Source: Aquimarina sp. RZ0 (GTDB taxonomy: Bacteria; Bacteroidota; Bacteroidia; Flavobacteriales; Flavobacteriaceae). From it: 64,000 nucleotides of DNA. The stretch covers positions 1-64,000 of the forward strand of contig NZ_VTZU01000008.1 of assembly GCF_008370685.1 (NCBI RefSeq), in the 5' to 3' direction. Under the pieces are notes generated by a model. It ran no database searches. It was not told the origin of the DNA and worked only from the letters and a program-made list of their open reading frames with translations. The position numbers and the translations under genes are program-made. Positions 37,191 to 45,855 of the stretch are shown here, piece after piece; the stretch's first letter is position 1, and each line of letters begins with the position of its first letter.

Positions 37191-37295
37191 TAGTAAACTA
37201 CCTCGGGGCAAGCCCACAAGGCATTTATTGAAAAAAACATTTTGATTTCGATGCAAGCCTCTGAGCATTTAAATCTCGATTATCGAGTAAAAACC
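37191..37295. repeat. Family-3 triple-hairpin repeat, copy c
   Basis: CCTCGGGGCAAGCCCACAAG (37201-37220), then the degenerate CGATGCAAGCCTCTGAG (37250-37266) and CTCGATTATCGAG (37275-37287). It has the same order and spacing as 18945-19040. The preceding TAGTAAACTA matches the flank of the 58-kb copy. Confidence 0.7.
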
Positions 37296-37446
37296 AAGCT
37301 ATTAAAAAGTCAAATCTTATAGCTTAAGAAGGTTCACAGTATGTCCCGCTTGAATTACTTAAAAATTAATCATCGCAACAATATTTTTCAAAAAAATAAC
37401 AATGAGTTTTCGATGAATTAATGTATTTACAGTTTACTTTGTAGTC

Positions 37447-38328
37447 ATGACAAAATCTCAAACTCAAATACTTCTTCAAGCTTCTGTTTTTTTAATTTTT
37501 ATTGGTCGTGCATACCAACATCTCTTCTGGGATGCTCCTTACCGCTCCTTTTTCTGGGATGAATCCCTGCTTACACCGGTTGTCGAGAATCTTCTGAATG
37601 TATCATGGCAGGAATATGCTACTAGTATTAGTACAGATCGTTTTATCCAAAATGGCATTAGAATACATGGTGTATTATATCTAATCGCTGCTTTATGCTC
37701 TTTGGGTATCCGTAAAAATCTTGCCAAATGGTTTCGAATTCCAATTTTTCTGGGTGGATGTAGCCTTGTATTACTTAGTATACTCCTAACCAAGGAAAAA
37801 TTTTATCATGTCGCTCAATTTTTTGAGCATAGTATTCAATTTGGATTACCCTTTATTTTACTCTATACGTATAGGGAACATTATAACCAAACACTGCTTA
37901 TCACAACTTCTAAAATTTTAATAGCGCTGACCTTCTTTTCTCATGGGTTATATGCCTTTGGGTTTTATCCGATACCTGGAAAATTCATTGATATGGTAAT
38001 ACAAATCTTTGGTTGTACGGAAAGTACAGCTGTCATATTTTTATATATTGCCGGAATCCTTGATTTTGTAGTAGCCGTTTTTATCTTTATTCCTAAAACA
38101 CAAAAATATACCTTATGGTATGCTGTGTTTTGGGGGCTTTTGACAGCTTTAGCAAGAATAGTTGCCAATTTTTATTGGGATTTCCCTATACAATCCATTC
38201 ATCAAAATCTACACGAAGTATTATATCGTCTTTCTCATGGGGTAGTACCTTTGATCGTTTTGTATTTTCAAGAACGATCAAAACTATCTAATCATAGTAA
38301 AACACAAAAAATAGTAACATCTGTCTGA
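37447..38328 (+). CDS. Polytopic membrane protein of unknown function
   Basis: A 293-aa inner-membrane protein with about seven hydrophobic segments (near 10-22, 70-85, 97-112, 128-145, 152-168, 185-218 and 225-240) and aromatic-rich loops such as FWDAPYRSFFWDES. The C terminus is short and basic. The family is not recognised; DoxX-like terminal-oxidase-associated proteins share the general form. It is a single gene with no informative neighbours. Confidence 0.6.
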   Translation: MTKSQTQILLQASVFLIFIGRAYQHLFWDAPYRSFFWDESLLTPVVENLLNVSWQEYATSISTDRFIQNGIRIHGVLYLIAALCSLGIRKNLAKWFRIPIFLGGCSLVLLSILLTKEKFYHVAQFFEHSIQFGLPFILLYTYREHYNQTLLITTSKILIALTFFSHGLYAFGFYPIPGKFIDMVIQIFGCTESTAVIFLYIAGILDFVVAVFIFIPKTQKYTLWYAVFWGLLTALARIVANFYWDFPIQSIHQNLHEVLYRLSHGVVPLIVLYFQERSKLSNHSKTQKIVTSV

Positions 38329-38563
38329 TCAAAACTATAGAAGTATACGATTTTGGATTGAAAACAAGTATTTTTCAACTATACTGATTCTGTTTTAAGT
38401 ACTCAGATAAAAAACAGTCTTTTTTTATGTAAATGAAAAAAGAGAAAACTTGAACTGGTAATTTTAAATCAGAGATGGGATCATACTATGCTACCATGAA
38501 TTTCTATGTTACAATCACATTTTATTATTATGATAATCAACATATTAAATACACATATATACA

Positions 38564-38595
38564 AAAAGCGCCTTAACAAAATGTAAGGCGCTTTT
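38564..38595. terminator. Terminator of the M36 protease gene
   Basis: AAAAGCGCCTTA and TAAGGCGCTTTT form a 12-bp stem. It lies 42 bases after the stop of the minus-strand M36 gene and may also stop the plus-strand gene ending at 38328. Confidence 0.85.
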
Positions 38596-38636
38596 ACTAT
38601 TAAAAGAGTTTTTACTATTATATAATATTTAGAGAT

Positions 38637-41600
38637 TTATTGGATCACTAATTTTTGTATAATTTTTTCTCCTTCACTTTCTATACTTACAAGATAAATA
38701 CCTGAGGATAATGCTAAATTTTTAGCCGAAATATTATTTTCTCCAGCATGTAATCTAATCACAGAATGTTTTCTTCCTAAAACTGTATAGATTGTAGCAG
38801 ATATATTAGCTGCATCTTTCTTATTTTGAGTTAATACATTAATTACAAAACTATCTTTTGTTGGATTTGGAGCCATCGATATGGATGATAAAACACCTTC
38901 TCCTTCATCTCCTATAATAGGTGTATTAGCCCCAAAACTTGCTGCCACTCTAGATCCGCCACAAGAACCTTCATAAATCTTAACATTAGAAAATATAGAT
39001 GTGTTTCCTGAGCCTGTATCGTTATCATTGATAAACAACAACTTATCCATACTACCTGTGTAGAAGTCTCCTACAGGAATTACATAGGTAGTAGTTCCGC
39101 TTGAATAATTATCATAATTAGTTATTCCATAATTTTGAGTACCATAAACCTTGAAATACCTTGTAGGTGTCAATCCATTATCATCTTCAAAACCTACTGC
39201 GTGAATTTCTCCTTCTGCCGTACTACTAAAATCAAATTCGATCACTGTATTTGCAGTAACATTATACGCTAGAGAAATATATTTCCAAGTATTATCCACT
39301 AATGATAATCCTGCACCACCACTTACTATAGAGAAAATACCAGCTGCATCTTGATTAGCAAAAGGAGTTATCGTAAAATCATTAAAATTTAATGCTTCAC
39401 ATGGATCAGGACCAGGACCACTGCCACCTTCTTCTATCATAAGATCATCAATGGCAATATCTCCTTGCCAGCTATTTCCTGTAACAACATTTAGTCGTAA
39501 TTGCACACTTGCATTCCCAACATAAGAAGCCAGATCGATATCTGCAGCATTCCAGTCACTACCCTGAGCTCCTGTTCTGCTAAAGATATTATCCCAATCT
39601 CCAGTATTGTCTGTTCTTGCCTCTACAGTAAAAGTTCCTATTGCAGAGCCAACCATATGATACTGAAATGAGAGACTTGCTTCAGATACTCCACTTAGAT
39701 CTAAACAAGGTGAGTTTAGAATTGCTCTTTTAGACGGATAACCAGAACCATTACCAGATGCTTCTACATAAATATAAGACGTTCCAGCAGCCGCAGCACC
39801 AGGACCAGTACCATTAGAAGGTGTCCCTCCAGAATTCACAGTCCAATTTAGATCATCACCAGAAGTTACCTGAGACCAAGCTCCTACAGTTCCTTCAAAA
39901 CTTTCGGCATATGGGAATGAAGAGATATCTCCAGTACATTCATCAGTTCCAGGACCAGGCCCTCCTCCATCACATGGATTCACAAAAGAAACAGTCTGAT
40001 CACTCTGACCATTAGAACCACCATTGTTATTTTCATCAGCATCTTGCCCCACTCCGCGATCAGCAAAAGCTTTCCATATAATACACTCATATTGCCCGCC
40101 ATAAAGATCTTGATCTGCTTGTAAAATACCATCTCTACCAGATACGAATCCAGGATTGTTGGCAGTATTTTTCAGCCCTTCTATGACAAGTGCCATGGCT
40201 ATATTATTACCTCCAGTTCCTGTGTAGAAATTATCATCAAAGCCTTCTGCATCAATTAAACCCCAGGTCATATCCCATAAAATAGTTGCAAACGCATAGC
40301 CTACTCCGTGAGGTCTGGCTAATCCACCAATATCAGCATAATCTGTATTATTAATAGATCTGTTTGTAGAATATGCTGTAGGTCTTATCCCTCCACCAGT
40401 AGTTGGCTGTCCGATAGCATAGGTTCCTACACCTCTTCCTGTAGTACCTACATCTCCAGCTTTCATAGTTAACATCAATCCAAACCAATCAGACCATCCT
40501 TCACCCATTTGTTCAGAACCACCTAAATTATTAGAACTTGGGCCTCCTACTAATCTAATAGAAATTCCGTGCCCATACTCATGAGCTATAATAACATTAT
40601 CTAAATCACCATCTCTTGTTGGATTCGTAAATAGAAACATCTGCATTCTTGGATTCCCTCCATCTGGAGGAGTAGAGAAATTTGCATTATTAGTTCCACT
40701 ACCGTCTTGTGCATCAGCATTCACAGAATCACTTCCTACACCGCCGTTTCCGTAATTATTTTCCTGGAAATTTCCACTAGCTTCATCAAAACCGTATTGA
40801 TAGAAAACATCGTGCATAATATTATTCCAAAAGAACAAATTAGTGATCGCAGCACTTCTCCATACACTTGGTTGCTGATTAAAGTCGATAGGAAAATCAA
40901 AATCCAATCCTGAACCTCCATCTGGAGAAAAACCAGTACCATTATTACCATTACTATCATCCTGAGCCCATACATTATTACCTCTGGTAATTGTAAACTC
41001 GGCTCCACTACTACCGTTTGTATCGTGCCATCCAAATGGAGACGCGGTAAGATTTGCGGGATTTGTTACTATAGAACGATTCCCGTGATTAGGACTCTCT
41101 ATTGGTACAGGATATACATTATATGAATCTGGAGCCAAAGCTGCCGTGGTAGCTTCTGGCATCTTAGTGACATCCTTAAATAATCTTGATTCATGCTCAT
41201 GTGATTCATGGCTATCGCCAAAATTACAGCTGATTACCCAATCTTCTGTATGTAAAATTTTACCCGATACTGCATCCACATTAGCATTCCACCAATGTTG
41301 ACCATCTTCCTGGTATATACTTACTCTCCAGGTTAATTTAAGGTCTTCACCTTCTTTGATATAAACCTGTTTTGCTTCTATTGGTTGTAATGATATACCA
41401 GAATTATCATAAACCAATGCCCCATCAGTCTTGCTTTTAGAACGAACCAACTGTGGCGATGGTAAGTTATGAGCGCTTACTACCTTAAGAATGGCATTCT
41501 CTGGAGAAAGCGCAGATTTTGAAGAAGTAATTCTGGATTTTACATCTGTTATGAATTGATTAATTTTCCACGTCACTGTCTGTTTATCCTTGATTGTCAG

Positions 41601-41846
41601 TTTGTAAGTTGCATACTGAATCGGAATCCCTAAATGATACTGCTGCACATATACGTGTTGTATTGCTGGGTTTAAGGAAGGAACCACATCTGTGATTTTC
41701 CAATCTAACACGTCATCAGTTGTTAAATCAGATTTGGCCGTTACATTGTCAAAATGTTTTTTTACAATACCATCCATAATATTTTGTGAAAACATTATCT
41801 GACTAGTCAAAATTGTAAAAATAATAAACGAATACATTTTTTTCAT
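38637..41846 (-). CDS. T9SS-exported M36 (fungalysin) metalloprotease
   Basis: A 1069-aa secreted protease with a signal peptide (1-20) and an FTP propeptide domain (about 25-200, including a PepSY-like LTWRVSIYQEDGQHWW). The M36 catalytic domain covers about 240-630. It carries the zinc motif HEYGH (422-426) and the third ligand in the GEGWSDWFGL region (about 452). A MAM-like/jelly-roll domain covers about 640-800 (YAESFEGTVGAWSQ), then a further beta-domain (about 810-960), and a type IX sorting domain (MAPNPTKDSFVINV). It should degrade extracellular protein, with propeptide removal for activation. Confidence 0.92.
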   Translation of the reverse strand: MKKMYSFIIFTILTSQIMFSQNIMDGIVKKHFDNVTAKSDLTTDDVLDWKITDVVPSLNPAIQHVYVQQYHLGIPIQYATYKLTIKDKQTVTWKINQFITDVKSRITSSKSALSPENAILKVVSAHNLPSPQLVRSKSKTDGALVYDNSGISLQPIEAKQVYIKEGEDLKLTWRVSIYQEDGQHWWNANVDAVSGKILHTEDWVISCNFGDSHESHEHESRLFKDVTKMPEATTAALAPDSYNVYPVPIESPNHGNRSIVTNPANLTASPFGWHDTNGSSGAEFTITRGNNVWAQDDSNGNNGTGFSPDGGSGLDFDFPIDFNQQPSVWRSAAITNLFFWNNIMHDVFYQYGFDEASGNFQENNYGNGGVGSDSVNADAQDGSGTNNANFSTPPDGGNPRMQMFLFTNPTRDGDLDNVIIAHEYGHGISIRLVGGPSSNNLGGSEQMGEGWSDWFGLMLTMKAGDVGTTGRGVGTYAIGQPTTGGGIRPTAYSTNRSINNTDYADIGGLARPHGVGYAFATILWDMTWGLIDAEGFDDNFYTGTGGNNIAMALVIEGLKNTANNPGFVSGRDGILQADQDLYGGQYECIIWKAFADRGVGQDADENNNGGSNGQSDQTVSFVNPCDGGGPGPGTDECTGDISSFPYAESFEGTVGAWSQVTSGDDLNWTVNSGGTPSNGTGPGAAAAGTSYIYVEASGNGSGYPSKRAILNSPCLDLSGVSEASLSFQYHMVGSAIGTFTVEARTDNTGDWDNIFSRTGAQGSDWNAADIDLASYVGNASVQLRLNVVTGNSWQGDIAIDDLMIEEGGSGPGPDPCEALNFNDFTITPFANQDAAGIFSIVSGGAGLSLVDNTWKYISLAYNVTANTVIEFDFSSTAEGEIHAVGFEDDNGLTPTRYFKVYGTQNYGITNYDNYSSGTTTYVIPVGDFYTGSMDKLLFINDNDTGSGNTSIFSNVKIYEGSCGGSRVAASFGANTPIIGDEGEGVLSSISMAPNPTKDSFVINVLTQNKKDAANISATIYTVLGRKHSVIRLHAGENNISAKNLALSSGIYLVSIESEGEKIIQKLVIQ

Positions 41847-42561
41847 AAATAAAAAGTTTTGAGTTTCTGTTGTTTAAAATTAGAAAAAACCCATGCTTTT
41901 ATCACATAAAACCAAAATCAATAATTAATATTCAACATATTTACATTTTTAATAAGAATTCATCAATGTTAAAATTTTATAGTTTTCACTAACTATCGAT
42001 AGTTAGTTAGCCTATATGAACACTGGGGTTAAAAAAAAGTTAAAACACATTTTCAATTAATGCCTTAAAAGCAAAAGAACAATTAGACCTTTTTATAATT
42101 ACGGTATAGCAGTATGCTTTTTTGCACTATTTATGACTGATAAGAATACTTTAGAAAGATTTTTCTTGCATTTTGACTAACCAAGTTACAAAAACATTAA
42201 ACAATTAATTCTTGACAAAGAATATTCTACAACGGTTATGTTTAAAATATTTTTAATTTTAATTATATGAAATACTGATTCTTACCTAAGCACACACTTT
42301 ACATATAAAAAATAATCTCGCTACTTTTATTAAACAGCATGTCAAATCTATATAACATTTAAAAATATATAGTACATATAATACTACATATGAGAAAGAG
42401 AATATTCTGGACTCGTTAAAAAAAACAGCATTTATTTACTAAAGTGTTAATTAAAAGCACGTATTACTGACGAATATATTTTTTTTTGAATCCAGAAGGT
42501 ATTCTTCCTAGTTTTTAATTCATACGTGTATCACTATATTTTTATCATACTATAGTATTCA
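41847..42561. other. Long promoter-side stretch of the M36 gene
   Basis: About 715 AT-rich bases with no gene. The only outstanding structure is the 20-bp palindrome at 41989-42008. MITE copy 5 follows. Confidence 0.45.
41989..42008. promoter_or_regulatory. Perfect 20-bp palindrome upstream of M36 gene
   Basis: ACTAACTATCGATAGTTAGT is an exact palindrome 143 bases upstream of the protease start. Its length and lack of a loop or T run suit a dimeric regulator's operator better than a terminator. No cognate regulator is visible. Confidence 0.4.
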
Positions 42562-42721
42562 TACGATTTATAACTAAAAATTTCGCATATTCATCGTTTC
42601 TTTTTCCTTTCTACTTCGTTTAAAAAATAAACCGTAGCTATAGCTATGCTTGATTTTTTTGCCTTGCATAAAGAAAAAATAATTCAATGAATTTATACGA
42701 ATTTTTTAATCACAAATCGTA
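42562..42721 (+). mobile_element. MITE family 1, copy 5
   Basis: A full 160-bp copy flanked by TCA at 42559-42561 and 42722-42724. It lies between the M36 and Cu/Zn SOD genes. Confidence 0.95.
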
Positions 42722-42930
42722 TCACTCTATAATACCCAAAAGCGTATTAACTTTTAGAACCGAAACGAAAAAAATCAGGGAATTATGATTTTTTTCGTGC
42801 AACATAGAAATCTTTTATAATTACTCTCTGAGAAACTGGATATTATAAATAGTCTGTTACTTAGGATATCATTTCCGGAATTAGTGCACTCCAGCTAATC
42901 AGGGTAAGTTTTTAAAAACATCTTAAATCT

Positions 42931-42961
42931 TTTGCCATAAGCGAAAACTGCACTATATTGG
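42931..42961 (+). promoter_or_regulatory. Bacteroidota-type promoter of the SOD gene
   Basis: TTTG (42931-42934) and TATATTGG (42954-42961) are exactly 19 bases apart. This fits the Bacteroidota TTTG-N19-TAnnTTTG consensus with one mismatch. The start codon follows 29 bases later. Confidence 0.6.
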
Positions 42962-42990
42962 GTCTGAAAACATAACAAATCATCAAAATT

Positions 42991-43587
42991 ATGAAAACGC
43001 TAAACCTCGTAGTGCTTACTCTTTTGACCATAACTATTTTAAGCTGTAAAGGTGAAAAAAAAGAAAATACTAATGCTGAAAAAGAAGTAACAGAGGAAAA
43101 AACTGTTGAAAAAATTAAAGAAGACATTAAGGAAACAAAAACCTTAGAGATTTCATTAAATCCAAAAAGTGAAAGTTCTGTTTCTGGTACTGTTGTTTTT
43201 ACTCAAGAGGGGGAATTGGTTACTATGGTAGCAAATTTGAACGGTCTTTCTGAAGGAGCTCATGCTATTCATATCCACCAAAAAGCCGATTGTTCTTCTG
43301 CTGATGGTAAGTCTACCGGAGGTCACTGGAATCCAACCTTGGAACCTCACGGGAAATGGGGCGCTAAAGAAGGATATCATAAAGGTGATATTGGTAATTT
43401 TAATGCTTCTCCTGATGGTAAAGGTTCTATAACTTTTGCTACAAATGATTGGTGCATTAGTTGTGATGATGAGAAAAAAAATATTGTAGGCAAGGCTATT
43501 ATCGTGCATCAAGGTACCGATGATTATACTTCTCAGCCATCAGGTGCTGCCGGAAGTAGAGTAAGCTGTGGTGCAATTATTCAATAA
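42991..43587 (+). CDS. sodC: Cu/Zn superoxide dismutase lipoprotein
   Basis: A 198-aa lipoprotein (lipobox TILSC, Cys19) with a Glu/Lys-rich tether (20-50) and a Cu/Zn SOD domain. Metal ligands are visible in HAIHIHQKADC, the GGHWNP and HGKWG stretches, and the IVHQGTDDYT segment. A Cys pair (in HQKADCSS and the C-terminal SRVSCGAI) matches the family disulphide. It removes superoxide at the cell envelope. The extra CISCDD loop is unusual and could form another disulphide. It has its own promoter and terminator. Confidence 0.93.
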   Translation: MKTLNLVVLTLLTITILSCKGEKKENTNAEKEVTEEKTVEKIKEDIKETKTLEISLNPKSESSVSGTVVFTQEGELVTMVANLNGLSEGAHAIHIHQKADCSSADGKSTGGHWNPTLEPHGKWGAKEGYHKGDIGNFNASPDGKGSITFATNDWCISCDDEKKNIVGKAIIVHQGTDDYTSQPSGAAGSRVSCGAIIQ

Positions 43588-43598
43588 TTACATTTTAT

Positions 43599-43652
43599 AA
43601 AGCAAAAGAGGTTATTAATAGGAGTTTTCTTATTAATAACCTCTTTTGCTTT
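43599..43652. terminator. Strong terminator after sodC
   Basis: AAAGCAAAAGAGGTTATTAA plus TA pairs perfectly with the 22 bases at 43631-43652 around a 10-base loop. It is 11 bases after the sodC stop. Confidence 0.88.
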
Positions 43653-43762
43653 GTATGAAATAAATATAGTAAAAATCTTTCTTAGTATCTGTGTAATCAG
43701 ATAAGCTAATATCATTGAAGTTCTTTAAAATATCAAAAAACCAACCCGCAAATTATTTATTA

Positions 43763-43922
43763 TACGATTTATAACTAAAAATTTCGCATATTCATCGTTT
43801 CTTTTTCCTTTCTACTTCGTTTAAAAAATAAACCGTAGCTATAGCTATGCTTGATTTTTTTGCCTTGCATAAAGAAAAAATAATTCAATGAATTTATACG
43901 AATTTTTTAATCACAAATCGTA
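43763..43922 (+). mobile_element. MITE family 1, copy 6
   Basis: A full 160-bp copy flanked by TTA at 43760-43762 and 43923-43925. It lies 1.0 kb from copy 5 in the same orientation, so the pair brackets sodC. Confidence 0.95.
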
Positions 43923-44132
43923 TTAGACACACCATACCAAAGGAAAAAAGTATTTTCTGATATGGCAAATACTCCGAATATAGAACTCATATATAAATCG
44001 GTACTTAATTCACTGCTTTTTTAAAGGGTTCAAAAAGCAGGTCTCTGATAAAATGAATACTCCAATTGATTTGCTTAAAACTCGGAACAGAATTTGCTAT
44101 AATATATTCAGAAAACCCCTGAATTAATAATT

Positions 44133-44468
44133 ATGGATAGCAAACAATACATATCGTCTGAAATATTGGAACTCTATGTATACGGTACTTTGTCAGAAAA
44201 AGAAAATATCGAAGTATATAATACACTAAAAAAATATCCAGAAATTGAAGACGAGATAAATGAGGTTAAAAAATCTTTAATCCACCCGTCTGTTAACGAG
44301 CTACAATACAACCCAGAATCTGTTTTTAAACGTATACAACAAAAATTAAATTTCTCAGATAAAGAAGCAGTCATAATTCCCATTCCCAGAAAACGCATAA
44401 ATTGGACAACATATATTGGTTGGGTAGTTTCTTTTATCTTGTTAATCTGGTTTATTTTTTCTGTTTGA
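44133..44468 (+). CDS. Short RskA-like anti-sigma factor homologue
   Basis: A 111-aa protein. The N terminus (SSEILELYVYGTLSEKENIE, then VYNTLKKYPEIEDEI) resembles the cytoplasmic domain of RskA-type anti-sigma factors in Flavobacteriia. One transmembrane helix near residues 92-109 ends the protein, so the usual periplasmic RskA domain of about 150 residues is missing. No ECF sigma factor gene is adjacent. It may be a natural minimal anti-sigma factor or a truncated remnant. Confidence 0.55.
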   Translation: MDSKQYISSEILELYVYGTLSEKENIEVYNTLKKYPEIEDEINEVKKSLIHPSVNELQYNPESVFKRIQQKLNFSDKEAVIIPIPRKRINWTTYIGWVVSFILLIWFIFSV

Positions 44469-44497
44469 TAAAAGCCGGCAACGACGACATTAGTAAG

Positions 44498-44977
44498 CTA
44501 ATGTGTTTCTATCTTGATTGGTTTTTTATCTATTTGATAACTATCTAAAATTTCCTTTGCCTCAGTTTTTGTTATAGTCTGTAAATCCAGATTTTTTAAA
44601 ACGTCTTCTTCTGATGTGACAGACCTCATTAATATCAACCTGAAGATTTCTTTACGTTTTTCTAATAGATCTTCTCCTTTATTTTTTGATGATGCTTTTT
44701 TATATGATGTTACCATAGCAGACCATAGCTCAATCTCCTTATCAGGATGGTGATCTCTTTTAAAATTTTTTATTGTTTCTTGCAACGATATCGGATATAC
44801 TTCTTTAAAAGCATTATAAATTTCTTTAATTTTTTCTAACTGTTCCTCTGTTAACGATTCATGAACAACAGGGTCTGGTCCTATTTGTTCTATTTCTATA
44901 TTTTCGTATGTTGGTTTTTTACCTTCCTTACAAGAAATTATTGCTATACAAATGAATAATAATATTTGATTTTTCAT
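44498..44977 (-). CDS. Helical lipoprotein of unknown function
   Basis: A 159-aa lipoprotein (lipobox AIISC, Cys16) followed by a mostly helical, charged domain (EEQLEKIKEIYNAFKEVY, then NFKRDHHPDKEIELWSAMV). The family is not recognised. It is the third gene of a tight minus-strand operon, starting 3 bases after the lipoyl-like gene. Confidence 0.65.
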   Translation of the reverse strand: MKNQILLFICIAIISCKEGKKPTYENIEIEQIGPDPVVHESLTEEQLEKIKEIYNAFKEVYPISLQETIKNFKRDHHPDKEIELWSAMVTSYKKASSKNKGEDLLEKRKEIFRLILMRSVTSEEDVLKNLDLQTITKTEAKEILDSYQIDKKPIKIETH

Positions 44978-44980
44978 GAT

Positions 44981-45208
44981 TTATGTGGTTTCTACTTTAC
45001 ATACTTCTTCTCCTGTTTTTAGGATCTTATTAGCTGTGTAAATCGAAATTATTCTTCCATCAGCTACGCATTCAAGTTCCATAGTAACTGTATCATTTTC
45101 TAATTCACAAATGATATCTCCTTCTTTAATTAAATCTCCCGCTTGAAAATACCATCTAGTGACTCCGAAGTTTTTCTGATCACTAAATTCCGGAAGTGTA
45201 ATAGACAT
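44981..45208 (-). CDS. Stand-alone lipoyl/biotinyl-like domain lacking the Lys
   Basis: A 75-aa protein with the complete lipoyl/biotinyl domain pattern (GVTRWYFQAGDLIKEGDIIC, then ELENDTVTMELEC, then ILKTGEEVCKVE). In true lipoyl domains the hairpin reads D-K-A/V with the modified Lys. Here it reads D39-T40-V41, so there is no Lys to modify. It may be a structural or regulatory relative, or bind a ligand without covalent attachment. It is coupled to the upstream 44-aa gene by TAATG and is 3 bases from the lipoprotein gene. Confidence 0.7.
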   Translation of the reverse strand: MSITLPEFSDQKNFGVTRWYFQAGDLIKEGDIICELENDTVTMELECVADGRIISIYTANKILKTGEEVCKVETT

Positions 45209-45342
45209 TATTTTACCTTTCTCAAAAGGTAACCTATTAATCTTCTCTTGAGTATTTTTTTACTTACAATTTCTTTATTAGTTCTAAAAGCAGGCATGAT
45301 TTTTAATTCTTTTATGACCTTATGTTGCTTTTTATCAGGCAT
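45208..45342 (-). CDS. 44-aa basic small protein heading the lipoyl-like operon
   Basis: ATG at 45342 opens a 44-residue frame (MPDKKQHKVIKELKIMPAFR, then TNKEIVSKKILKRRLIGYLL, then RKVK) with about 30% Lys/Arg. The stop overlaps the next start by one base (TAATG), a strong sign of a real coupled gene. No family is recognised. It could be a membrane-interacting or nucleic-acid-binding peptide. Confidence 0.55.
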   Translation of the reverse strand: MPDKKQHKVIKELKIMPAFRTNKEIVSKKILKRRLIGYLLRKVK

Positions 45343-45545
45343 AAAAAAATTACGGCAAAATGATTTGATCATATGATATCTGTAATAGAAGTAGTTTACT
45401 TTTTACAACTCATTAAAAGAATGTTCTTTTTGATTAGAATCAAAAAAAGTTACAAAACTTCATAGTTATAACAACTAAAATACATACTATCAATGAATAA
45501 ATTTTTATCATACCAAAATATATCTTCTTATAAACTAAGGACTAA

Positions 45546-45705
45546 TACGATTTGTGATTAAAAAATTCGTATAAATTCATTGAATTATTTTTTCTTTATG
45601 CAAGGCAAAAAAATCAAGCATAGCTATAGCTACGGTTTATTTTTTAAACGAAGTAGAAAGGAAAAAGAAACGATGAATATGCGAAATTTTTAGTTATAAA
45701 TCGTA
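45546..45705 (-). mobile_element. MITE family 1, copy 7 (inverted)
   Basis: A full 160-bp copy in reverse orientation, flanked by TAA at 45543-45545 and 45706-45708. It lies between divergent operons; 45343-45545 and 45709-45855 hold no other recognisable gene. Confidence 0.95.
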
Positions 45706-45828
45706 TAACCTGCATACTAGTCGAAAAAAAAAAGCCTGCGTACACCAATCCTAAACGAACTTCTTCTTTGAGGAAGTCAAAAAAACTTTAAACTAATATT
45801 CCAAATGTGTTTTTATTTAAAATAAATT

Positions 45829-45836
45829 TAACTTTG
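45829..45836 (+). promoter_or_regulatory. Promoter -7 element of the LETM1-like gene
   Basis: TAACTTTG exactly fits the Bacteroidota TAnnTTTG box, with a weak TGTG 19 bases upstream. The start codon is 19 bases downstream. Confidence 0.5.
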
Positions 45837-45855
45837 TACTAAATGCAATAACTCA

